Below are positions 35,690 through 46,549 of a stretch of DNA of 64,000 nt, one piece after another. Under the pieces are notes generated by a model. That model did not search any database. It was given only the letters and a program-made list of their open reading frames with translations, and had not been told where the DNA came from. This DNA is from Symsagittifera roscoffensis (Eukaryota > Xenacoelomorpha > Acoela > Convolutidae): positions 47,674,684-47,738,683 of the forward strand of contig NC_087063.1 of NCBI RefSeq assembly GCF_963678635.1, given 5' to 3'. The position numbers and the translations under genes are program-made. Numbering within the stretch: position 1 is the stretch's first letter; every line of letters begins with the position of its first letter.

Positions 35690-37231
35690 ACCACCTCATA
35701 AAAAAAAACAAGAATCAGAAGCTTGATACCCCAAACTACAGACTACCCTTCACCCACACCTCTTCATAATTAAACCACTTGTCAAAAGTCATTACAAAAA
35801 CCGACCAAAACTTTTTTAAATAAAATTCGGAAAACTAATATTTTTTTGAATGCTCTCTTTGAATTCAGTGAAACCAATGCTTCAAAAATCACTCAATTTT
35901 TGCTCAACCTTGAAAGCAATTTTCTAATTTTGCGTTTATTCATTATGCGATTTTCCTAAAATCAAAATAAAAAACTATCTTTTCTTCTAAATGATACGAC
36001 CTCTCTTAAATAACAAAGAGTTTTTCATTTTTTAAATAATTTTTTCACTATTAGTAAATTCCCTCATCCTGACTACTTAAAAATGCATTAAAAAGACAAT
36101 AATCATCTTCGTAACAATAGTCTTTTTAGAAGATTTTTCTCAGGACCACAAATCTCCATTAAACCAAAATAAAAAAATAAGTTAAAAAATCAAAATTGCT
36201 GATCAAGCACCAAAAAAACCTCCCACCTACCAAATCGTTCCAAAATCCCCAATCAGCACCTACAACAGTTCATTCAAAGCAATCCCAATCGTCTACTTGT
36301 ATATCTTATGTAGAAAATCCGTTTTCTTATAAAGAAAGACACGCAGCATTATCAGAACCATTGATACCAGCCATTCGCCACGCACCCCTAAGCAAACCAC
36401 AATATAAACCAACCTATAAAATTTACCAACCTCTACAACAAGATCTAAATCAATCAAGACATCAAAGTCGAAATCAAACCCCAACTACATCCATAGACAG
36501 CCAAACAAAAAAAAACACGACGAAACAGATGCCCAACAATACGTAAAATTCAATTCAGAGCACCTCCATTAGCCACATCTATCCCTATCGATCTTTCAAG
36601 TACCACAAACCAAAGCCATCTTCCTCCTATAGGTACAAAACCCCAACAAAATACGTCAAAACTTTCATCAAAATATTCAGTTCCAACACCAAAATCTGAG
36701 CAAGTTAGAGAGAACCCTTTCAATCCAGCCCCCACTCTTCAAGTAGACTACCCCATTGGATGAACTATACATTTACTCTGCGAATCCAACCCTTGTAAAT
36801 GAACCAATAGAAATTTCCCCCGATACATTTTTTTTATTACCTGAAACACTATCTCTTCCATTAACACTTCTCGTAACAGGTATAACACCATTAAAATTTT
36901 TCCCCATTCAATTAAAAGAACGATATCAAGAAATAAAAAACACAATTAAACCCCTCCGCTTTGTTTAGAATTCGTTTGTAGCATAAACCCCAATTTTTGG
37001 ACAACGTCTTGACAGTAGCCGCCTCTTTAAATGGGTATTGAATTGATTATAAAACATACACAATTTTCATGAAGACATTCAACACCATAACATTCAGATG
37101 CTCTGACAAGGAAGTCTAGTTCTACAAATTGAAATAACTGTAAAATTGAATGACTTATTACATCACGCATTACTCTTATCTCCCTCAGAAATAACTGTAC
37201 AATTATTAACCCTTCAATTGATCTACACAAA
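35690..37231 (+). repeat. Family A 3' ORF cluster, tandem copy 1b
   Basis: Second copy of the preceding block with the same start and end words (AAATGATACGACCTCTC at 35,988; 116 codons of the ATG-less ORF open at 36,196-36,546). It joins directly to the env remnant at 37,232, as in the intact element, so this copy holds the original junction and 1a is the duplicate. Confidence 0.85.
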
Positions 37232-38387
37232 GCTTACTTATCAAAACTACATGTACATTAAAAAGACGATAAGCTAGCTTACTTTCTTCAATCCCTTTTC
37301 AAGACTATTATCTATATGTATAGTTTAATTCTTTTTTCAGTAAATTCTCTTTCCATTTTAGTCAATTTGAAACCCACAAGTCGTAATAATCCCTCTTATC
37401 GAACAGGACCCCAAGATTTCGCGTAACTCATTATGATTGCGAAAAAAAAACACAAATACGCAATTAAGCAGGTTACACTACGCGAATCTGAACCACAAAA
37501 TATCGATTCAACAAAGGTAATTGAAACACTATATCCAAAAGCTCGCGCTACAACTCTTACAGTTAACAAAATCACAGAAGAAGAAAGCACATTGTTCTCA
37601 AGTTTAAACGGAAACTAAAATTGACTATACCTTGAATCATATTACCAAATTAATATCTATTGATTCAGAAGTCTGTAAAACAGAATTAGAACGCCCAAAA
37701 CCTTTAACCAACAAAGATCATAATAGGAAGCTTGTAAATTTTCATGTTTTTCCATACTCAGCACCAAGCACAAATTGAACAACATCAAATTCATATAAAG
37801 CTTGACGAAAGAATCTCTGATCACGGTGCACACGAAAGTTTTTTTGTTACTTGCACAATTGGATACCTCATTAGGAATAAATGACCCATCAAACTATAAA
37901 GCCAGCATAAAGAAATCTGTATATCAAGAAATAAGTTTTTTTCGCAAAGTTCAACTCGAAAAGTTCAATTATTTGGTGACTTTAAAGATGACAAAGTACT
38001 TTATCATGGAAGTCGTTACCTTGTAAAAATGCTCAAAGATTTTGCGATCGTACCACTTGCAAATCGGCAACTATTATTTGGTTCCCTGAAGACACTTGTA
38101 CTTAATTCAAATTGCTGAATTCTACGCGAGAATGGTTAAAAATCGCAAAAAAAGGTTTCATCGAATTCCAACCGTTTGAACAGTTAAACCGTGATAGAAA
38201 ACAATCAAACCCAAACTCATATAATTAAAGGAATCAAATATAAATTATTACGTTTTCAAATCTAGCATGATACAGAACTAGCATGTAAATATCCAAAACC
38301 GCTTTTTCGCACACAAAACTCAGAAATACTCGTTGAATATGTCAAAATGGTTGATTTGAACACAGGAAAAATCACAGAACAATATTA
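37232..38387 (+). pseudogene. Family A env-like pseudogene, unit 1 (N-terminal part)
   Basis: Homologous to residues about 1-380 of the env-like ORF at 61,378. The segment GINDPSNYKASIKKSVYQEI (37,877 onward) matches GINDPSNCKADTKNKGYQEI. The text stops at ACAGGAAAAATCACAGAACA and joins pol-tail sequence, a tandem duplication breakpoint near 38,388. Several stops are present. Confidence 0.8.
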
Positions 38388-41300
38388 GATAAGAAATATC
38401 AGAAAAAGAAAACGCAATGTCCATGACCCTCAACCATAAAACAAAAAGTATATCTGTTTTTTCTTCAAACAACAACTAAAAAACAATGAACAAACCGTAA
38501 ATTACAAGACAAAATTATACCGCCTGAAAAAATAAATAAAACATCAACCTCAGTCATCTTGACTTAGAAAGCAAAAAAAAAGTCATTAGGTTTTTATTCC
38601 TCAATTAAAAGTATTAAAACAGTGAATTTAACAAATTTCCATTTGATTCATACACCCCGACATCATTTTCGAACCCTGAACTAAAACCATTGATTTGAAA
38701 ATAAGCTGTGGAAGTTTTGTAAATGTTCTCTCTTTAGGCTTTTCTTTTTGCTATTTCTCGGAAATAGTCATGGCAAATCGACCAATCATATCACTCGAAA
38801 TCATCTCACTCTTTTTTCAACACCACCGCTTTTAAAAGCCGATATAATTTTAACACAAACTATATCTATAACTCCAACTCAAGACCTTTAGATCAAAAAT
38901 AAGCAATTTTTAGGTCGAATAATCTAACAAATAGGACAAAAGCCTCAAATAAATAAATATCACATACAAGTTGCATCATCCCACAATCAATCGATCTAAA
39001 AATTAACAAAATTTAACAGATTTATTGCCCATAAAAACATAAAAACAAAGTAAAACCTAAGCCTACATTAAAAATTTGATAAGACTAGAAACAATCTACC
39101 TCCAAAAAAGTCGTAATCACTCCATAACTAAAAACAACAATCTGAAGCTTGATACCCCAAATTCCAGACCTACCTTTACCCAAACCCCCAAAAAACTTCA
39201 AAACCAACACACTTATCAAAAGTCAATAAACAATCCGACGACACTCAAAAAATTTCAAAAATTTTTTAAATAGAATTCGGAAAAAAAATCACCTTTTGAA
39301 TACTCTCTTAAAATTCAGTGAAAAAAGTTATTCAATCTACACTTATTTTTCCTTACCTTGAAAGGAAATTTCAATTTTTTCAATTACCTATTATGCAATT
39401 TTCTCAAAATCAAAATAATAAAATCATGGTAGTTTTTGCATACAATTTGTCTCCTTACCTCAGACCTACTTTTTTTTCCACCATTGACTACCTAATCAGG
39501 TACAATAATAAGTATTTTGTTCTTGAAAAAGATACAACCTCTCCTAAAAAACAAAGAACTTTTCATACTTTTTTTGATTTTTCTTTTTTTAGTAAGTTCC
39601 CTCATCCTGACTTTTTAGAAATGCATTCAAAAACCAAAAATTACCTTAAAACTAAAACTAGCAAAAGTTTAACAATAGTTTTTGTAGAAGAATGGAATCA
39701 GGACCACGTTTTTCTATTAAGCCAGAATGAAATAAGAAGTTAAGAAATCAAAATTGCTGAACAAGCACCAAAAAAAGACCCCCACCTACCAACTCATCCA
39801 GAATACCCCAATAAGCACATACAACAGGTCAATCAAAGCAACCCCAATCTTCTACTCGTATTTCTTATGTAGAACAATCATATACTTTTGATGAAAGACA
39901 CGCACCATTATCAGAACCATTGATACCAGCCCTTCGCCACGCACCCCTAAGCGAAACACAATACAAATCAACCTAAAATTCACACATCATTACAAAAAGA
40001 TCTATATCAATCAAGACATCAAAGTCAAAATCAAACCTCAACTACATCCAAATAATGAATCCACGACGAAACACCAAGAGTTCAATTCAAAATACCTTCA
40101 TCGCCCATATCTAACCTTCGATCTTTCAAGTACCACAAACCAAATCCATCCTCCACCTACAGGTACAAAACCTCAACAAAATACATCAAATCTTCCATCA
40201 GACTATTTAGGACCAACATCTGAGCAAATTAGAGAGAACCCTTTTAATCCCATCCCACCTTTTCAAGTAGACTACCCCATTGGATGAACTATACATTTAC
40301 TCTGCGAATCCAACCTTGTAAATGAACCAATAGAAAATCCCCAGATACAACTTTGTCTTTAACTGAAACAGTATCTCTTCCATCAACACCTCCGCTAATA
40401 GGTATAACACCATAAACAACTTTCCCCATTCAATTAAAAGAACGATATCAAGAATTAAAAAACACAAATAAACCCCACCGCTTTGTTTATAAATAATTTG
40501 TAATACCATTCCCATTTTTTGGACAACATCTTGGTAGTAGCCATCTCTATAAATGGATTTTGAATAGATTACAATATATACACGATTTTCATGAAGACAT
40601 TCAACACCATTACTTTCAGATAATCTGAAAACGGAGTCTAGTTCTACAATTTGAAATAACTGTGAAACTAAATAACTTAATACATCACTCATTAATGTTA
40701 TCTCTATCAGAGCTAACTGTACAATCTTTATCCCTTCCATTTACATGCACAAAGCTTATTTGCCGAAACTACATACACAGTAAAAAGAAGATAAGCTAGT
40801 TTATTTTCTACAATCCCTTTTCGAGACTATCGTCTACATGTATAATTTAACTCTTTTGTCAGTATTTTTTCTTTCCGTTTTTGTCATTTTGGAACCCTCA
40901 AGACATAAATTTCCTTCACTTGGAACAGGACCCCAAGATTTTCGCGTAATTCAATACAATTGCGAAGATCATCAACAAAAAACACTGCACAAATACGCAA
41001 TTAATCAGGTTACAGGTTACACTACGCGAATTTGAACCACAAGAAATCGAATCAACAAACATAATTGCAACACTATATTCGAAAGCTCGCGCTAAAACAT
41101 TTACAGATTATAAAATCACAGGAAAGTTTTCTGAAAAGAAAGTACATTGTTCTCAAGCTTCAAACGAATACAGAATTAGACTCGACCTTGAATGATAAAT
41201 CTGAAAAAATGTCAAAAATCATAATATTTTGATCAAGAAGTCTGTAAAAAGGAATTAAGACGCTTGAAAATTTTAACAAACAAAGATCATAATAGTAAGC

Positions 41301-41955
41301 TTGTATTTTTTCATGTTTTCCAGACTCAGCACACCAAGCACAACTTGAACACATCAAGGTCATATAAAGCTTGACAAAAGAATCTCTTATCACGGTGCAC
41401 ACGAAAGATTTTTTTTGTTACTTGCACAATTGGATACCTCATTAGGAATAAATGACCCATCAAACTATAAAGCCAGCATAAAGAAATCTGTATATCAAGA
41501 AATAAGTTGTTTTTCGCAAAGTTCAACTCGAAAAGTTCAATTATTTGGTGACTTTAAAGATGACAAAGTACTTTATCATGGAAGTCGTTACCTTGTAAAA
41601 ATGATCAAAGATTTTGCGATCGTACCACTTGCAAATCGGCAACTATTATTTGGTTCCCTGAAGACACTTGTACTTAATTCAAATCGCTGAATTCTACGCG
41701 AGAATAGTTAAAAATCGCAAAAAAGGTTTCATCGAATTTTAACCGTTTGAACAGTTAAACCGTGATAGAAAACAATCAAACCCAAACTCATATAATTAAA
41801 GGAATCAAATATAAATTAATACGTTTTCAAATCTAACATGATACAGAAGTAGCATGTAAATATCCAAAACCGCTTTTTCGCACACAAAACTCAGAAATAC
41901 TCGTTGAATATGTCAAAAGGGTTGATATGAACACAGGAAAAATCACAGAACATTA
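38388..41955 (+). repeat. Family A duplication unit 2: pol tail, 3' ORF cluster, env N-terminus
   Basis: Repeats the order of unit 1: pol tail (38,388-39,110), 3' ORF cluster (about 39,110-40,751, with 141 codons of hydrophobic-ORF derived text open at 39,318-39,743), env N-terminus (40,752-41,955). It ends at the same env position as unit 1, so the breakpoint was reused by unequal exchange. Long stretches such as 41,430-41,700 are nearly identical to 37,850-38,115. Confidence 0.85.
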
Positions 41956-42245
41956 TTAGATCAGAATTATCAGAAAAAGAAAACGCAATGTCCATGAACT
42001 TCAACCATAAAACAAAAAGTATATCTTTTTTTTTTCAAACAACAACTAAAAAACAAGGAACAAACCGTAAGTTACAAAACAAAATTATACCGCCTGAAGT
42101 AAATGAAAAACACATCAACGTCAATCATCTTGACTTAGAAATCAACCAAAAAAAAAATGGTTATAAGGTTTTTATTTCTCAATTAAAAGTATTAAAAAGT
42201 AGAATTTCAACAACCAGCCAATGATTCATACAAACCTACAACATT
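41956..42245 (+). repeat. Family A duplication unit 3, pol tail only
   Basis: A third copy of the pol-tail start (CGCAATGTCCATGAACTTCA at 41,984) breaks off after about 290 bp and joins mid-env sequence (TTTCGAACAGTTAAACCGTG at about 42,262). Confidence 0.75.
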
Positions 42246-43458
42246 TTCGAACTCATACCTTTCGAACAGTTAAACCGTGACAGGAAACAATCAAACGCAA
42301 ACTCAAAGAAGAAAAGAAATCAAAATGAACTCATCACGTTTTCAAAACTACCATAAGACAGAACTAGCATGTAAATAACCAAAAACGCTTTTTTGCACAC
42401 AATTTTCATAAATACTCGTTGAGTATGATAAGGAACTTAATATAAACACATGAAAACTCCCGCTGCACAACCTACTAAACATCGAGAAGATGCACATTCT
42501 TTTGAAACCAGACACCTTTGAAAAACATTATGGAATCATAGGAGGAAAACTTCTACCAAAAAAGCGTGACAGAACAGGTTTTCAAGATATATCACTAAAG
42601 AATACCACATACTTTGGCGCAATTCACATCCGATATGAAACTTGATCATACAATAAGTAGAAAACATCAAGAAAATTATCTATCCGAATTTGGAACATTA
42701 TTTACATGAACTCGAATGAACACAAAAATTACAATCTTTCGCACTAGCAGTTTTAAAAATACGTGATGCACTATACCTCCTACCAAGTAACCGCTCAAAT
42801 TTTATCGATTACGAAGGTAACATCCTTTGGTATCATATATGCAAAAGAAGTATCCCAACTATGTCAAAGAAAACCATTACCATACAAAAACAAAGTACAT
42901 CTTGTAGACACCCTATCACGCAGAACGTACTTCTGAGATGCAGCTGTCCCATGTGATCCAAATTTAGCCACAAAACAGTACAGATTATTCAGAACGAAGA
43001 TGAATATGATTCTTACGCCATACCCAACTTCAATGACACCCTTAAAAAACTTCTCACCTGGGAGCATCCAAGCGATAGCTCGTAACACTAATGTAGATAT
43101 CCAAATTATAGGTATATACTCAAAACACAACAATTTCAAAACTACACACAAAAATAGATACTTTCCAACGACAATTATTTGATCAAAATCTCCAAAAACT
43201 CGCTGAAACAGCCGGTTTTTTCGATATCTGTAGACAAGACTATAGTAGGTATTCCAAACGCATTAAAGATTACATCCACCTGTACAGAGAAAAACATCGC
43301 CCTCAAGACATTTTACAAATCAATTACATTAGCTTTAAACACTTAAAAATGTATTTCTAGCCTTTCGACGATGGCCCTATTACATCTTAGAAAGATTGAC
43401 TATCTTATACGCAATGTTTGATTTTGTAGTACTTTTTTTCTCACTACTTAAAAGCATG
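42246..43458 (+). pseudogene. Family A env-like pseudogene, C-terminal part
   Basis: Homologous to residues about 300-725 of the env-like ORF: the YEGN...WY block (42,812-42,842), the counterpart of RRTYFWDTAVPC (42,919-42,954), and the membrane segment ILERLTILYAMFDFVVLFFS just before the gap. Frameshifts and stops are present. The 200-N gap hides the rest and any 3' LTR. Confidence 0.8.
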
Positions 43459-43658
43459 NNNNNNNNNNNNNNNNNNNNNNNNNNNNNNNNNNNNNNNNNN
43501 NNNNNNNNNNNNNNNNNNNNNNNNNNNNNNNNNNNNNNNNNNNNNNNNNNNNNNNNNNNNNNNNNNNNNNNNNNNNNNNNNNNNNNNNNNNNNNNNNNNN
43601 NNNNNNNNNNNNNNNNNNNNNNNNNNNNNNNNNNNNNNNNNNNNNNNNNNNNNNNNNN
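43459..43658. other. Assembly gap (200 N)
   Basis: Exactly 200 unknown bases, a conventional scaffold-gap length, so the true distance and the continuity of the env pseudogene are unknown. Confidence 0.99.
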
Positions 43659-43843
43659 TGAAGCTGCAGTTTTTTTTAAGTTCGAATTTTTAATTAGAAC
43701 TTGAGGCGCACTGAATTAATCAAGAAAAAAGTATGAAAGAGCAAGCGAATGCAAAACACTCTAGTACAAAATGGTCTAATTTCGCTCAGCACTAGTCGTT
43801 TGATGCCTCGCTTTTGATGCTATGCTTGAAGAAATGTCAACTC

Positions 43844-44049
43844 TTGGTCGCGAGAGTCTGGACATACCAAATATGAGTAGCGATGTTTTGGTCGCGCCAC
43901 CTCTGCTTCGGCGCGATAGTCGCAACGGATCATCATGGTCGCAAAAGTCTGGAAATGCCATGTTTTGGTCGCCAAAGCCTGGACATGCCTAATTTTGGTC
44001 TGGAAAGTCTGGAAATGCCAAAGATTTGTCGCGAAAGTATGGACATGAG
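43844..44049. repeat. Minisatellite, about 31-bp unit
   Basis: At least five imperfect units of the form GGTCGCRAAAGTCTGGAMAT followed by GCCAAATTTT-like text. Units start near 43,846, 43,938, 43,968, 43,998 and 44,027, with an unrelated stretch in the first interval. Confidence 0.7.
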
Positions 44050-44057
44050 TTTGGGAC

Positions 44058-44320
44058 CTCGACCCGGGAAGACCGCTCAAAAACCGCTCAAAAACCGCTC
44101 AAAAACCGCTCAAATCTTGCTTGAAAAACCGTTCAAAAATCACCGCAAGAAATGAGCGGGTTTTGAGCGGTTTTTTAAGCAAGATTTGAGCGGTTTGAGC
44201 GGTTTTTCCAAAAAAAACCGCCCAAACCGCCCAAACCGCTCAAACCGCTCAAATCTTGCTAAAAAACCGCTCAAACCGCTCATATCTTGAGCGGTTTTTG
44301 AGCGGGATCTCGACCCGGGA
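44058..44320. repeat. Palindromic ACCGCTCAAA array flanked by CTCGACCCGGGA
   Basis: Direct repeats of ACCGCTCAAA and inverted copies TTTGAGCGGT alternate. The longer word ACCGCTCAAATCTTGCT (44,092, 44,245) is the inverse of AGCAAGATTTGAGCGGT (44,178), so large hairpins can form. The array is bounded by identical 12-bp words CTCGACCCGGGA at 44,058 and 44,309, like a duplicated target or recombination site. Confidence 0.8.
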
Positions 44321-45610
44321 TTTCCTCACATACCTGACTCAGCTTTTTTTTTGCGACTCAGGGCCAATTTTTGGGTCTAGAACTTGCACGTGGTACCACT
44401 ATTGCAGCCGTAATCGGTCAGGCTGCGGTAGACCTGAAGCTAGAGGTCAAGTGCGAGCTCGTCCTCGCGCACTACCATTGCCATGGCAGGGGATCGATTA
44501 TACGACCTAAAAATCGCAAATTCAACCCCGTACTACTTTCCTTAAATGCCTCTAAAAAAGACTCCAATTAACTCAAATGTGTAGGTCGAGCCTGCTCAAG
44601 TTTTCTACTCTCAATTCAGCAAAATCTGAAAGCTATGTTTCGATCGAGCTTTGGTGAACTTAATCACTTGTCCTGTCAATGAAAATATAACCAAGCTTTG
44701 ATTGACATCTTCAACGTGTCAACCAAAACTTAGCTATAATTTTGTTCAACCACGCCTCGGTTAGCGATGACCGACCGTTTACGAAATACTGGAAATTTTC
44801 ACACAATTTTTAGTTTTCCAAGCATATCTATCAAATGTGCTGAAAAAAATTACATGCAGTTTTTATTGAAAAATAGTGTACTCTCTTTTGAAGAAAATTA
44901 TGATAAATTTGTGCTAGGAGTGGTTTTTTTGATGGAGTTAAAATTGTAAAGGCGTCGTGGTTTTTATTTTGAAATAAAAAAAAGTTGAAATTTCAAATCT
45001 TCAATTTAAGAAACTGTGGATTGACACTTTCAATAGAAAATTGAAATAAAATAGTTTGAGTTTTTTCAACCCCAATTATTTATAGTGCCAAGTTTTTGGC
45101 AATTTTGTTTTCGGTCAACAAGTCTGAACAAAGTTATTTAACCTAAAACTGCCAATTTGACGTCGGATTTTAGCTTCTCACACGTAAAAACCAATTCCAA
45201 AAACTGATTAACCTATAAGCTGTTGTTCTTGACCAAATAAATTGTTAAAGGTTGCCGATATTGCCAACAATTTGGCAATAATGTTAAGTAAGGCATAAAA
45301 ATGCTATCATTCTGAAACAAGCTTCACCGTTTAGCTTTGAACAAAATTAGAGGACAACACCTCAAATGTTTGAAACAATTCTGACTTTGAGACTGTGTAA
45401 TGGCTTTAAAACTGTAATCAAAAATTCAAAACTGCATTTGAACTGTCAAAAAAGCAATGCGGAATGATTGCGCTGTTTTGGAGATTTTCAAGAGGTCTAT
45501 TTTCTAGAGCACAAGTGAAAAACTTTTTCCTGCTACAGCTATTTGCTTCATGCAACAGCGATTTTGTTTCGCAACAGCAAAACAAAGTTTACTTGTTCTA
45601 ATTAATTTAT
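44321..45610. other. Non-coding, unassigned
   Basis: No supported gene. A short GC-richer block at 44,370-44,510 stands out from A/T-rich surroundings but gives no recognisable protein. The rest is T-rich with weak internal repeats. Confidence 0.5.
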
Positions 45611-45828
45611 TGGAGCGATGAAGTTTCGAATAAATTCAAGTTACGCCATATTGTGAAACAGGTTGCTAATTTTTTAAACTTTGAGGCAAACAATTTATGC
45701 TGGCAATCGATTTGCAAAATTACTGCAAATCGATTGCTGGCATAAATAGCTTAACTCAAAAATTAAAAATTAAGCACACTGCTTCACGATATGGATAAAT
45801 TAAATTTGTTCAAAGTTTCATCGCTCCA
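45611..45828. repeat. Foldback palindrome 1
   Basis: A near-perfect inverted repeat with arms of about 105 bp. The left arm starts TGGAGCGATGAA, the right arm ends TTCATCGCTCCA, and the centre is TGCAAAATTACTGCA. The inner arms TTATGCTGGCAATCGATTTG and its complement differ at two positions. No coding capacity. Confidence 0.88.
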
Positions 45829-45848
45829 TTAGTTGATTAGATCTGGTC

Positions 45849-46257
45849 GGTGGCGTCCCTCATGCTTGAAGGACCGAATGCTTGAAATTATTTTTAGCTT
45901 ACTTTCAGCCAATCAGAATTGAGTATTCAAAATCTCAAAGTTAATCGCGAAAACCTCAAAGAAAGAAAATAAATCCAGGCCATTAGTGTTAATATTGACC
46001 GATTAGATAATAAGCAGATGAGTTTTCAAGACTGAAAAATTCATATAATTTTGACTTCATTAATCTTGATGATGATTATTGCGGTTGTAACCCGCAATTT
46101 GTAATATTTTTGAGTATTTTCCACTGATTTAATACCTTTTCTGTTAATATTGACTTCGATTTTGTGAGAAAGGCATTTAGCCAATAGAAACGCTTAGCGA
46201 TTTTCATTGGTTGAAACTTTTCAAGCATTCAGTCCTTCAAGCATGAGAACCCTCCCC
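45849..46257. mobile_element. MITE-like element with 8-bp target duplication
   Basis: The 409-bp insert is flanked by ATCTGGTC at 45,841-45,848 and 46,258-46,265. Inverted terminal repeats include CTCATGCTTGAAGGACCGAA (45,859) and its near complement ending GCATGAG at 46,247. The 8-bp duplication is typical of hAT-superfamily insertions, but the outermost bases GG...CC are not a classical hAT terminus. It has no transposase ORF, so it would be non-autonomous. Confidence 0.75.
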
Positions 46258-46258
46258 A

Positions 46259-46549
46259 TCTGGTCTATGAGCAAATTTTTTATACTTCAAAGTCTCATCG
46301 TTTAAAGGGCAAGCTTAGAAAAACAAATTTGTGCTGCTTGGCTATGAAACAACTCTAACTTATGACTTGATCAGCATGCTTAGAAAAATTTCAGCTCAAG
46401 ATGAAAGTTTTCTAAATATGCTGATCAAGCTTTGAGACTCTTGAATAGTTATGATTTGGTTCAAAGCTTAGTAGTAGAAGTTTGTTTTTCTAAATCTACC
46501 CTTCAAACAATGAGACTTTGAAATTAGAAAAATTATTTCCTAGACCAGA
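46259..46549. repeat. Foldback palindrome 2
   Basis: The left arm begins TCTGGTCTATGAGCAAATTT and continues TTCAAAGTCTCATCG; the right arm contains CAATGAGACTTTGAA and ends AGACCAGA. Arms are about 135 bp with mismatches. The core TTCAAAGTYTCATCG is shared with palindrome 1, so both belong to one repeat family. The MITE-like insertion sits at its left edge. Confidence 0.82.

Noticed and set aside
39318-39743. 141-codon plus-strand ORF as an independent gene
   Set aside because: It is a frame fusion of decayed counterparts of the two hydrophobic ORFs at 59,833 and 60,060, not a new gene.
44060-44310. CRISPR-like direct repeats
   Set aside because: The units are short, irregular and mixed in orientation, and there are no unique spacers of constant length.
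44256-44571. Short ORFs across the palindromic array and the GC-richer block
   Set aside because: The frames are translations of the hairpin repeats or a short unassigned block with no recognisable protein.
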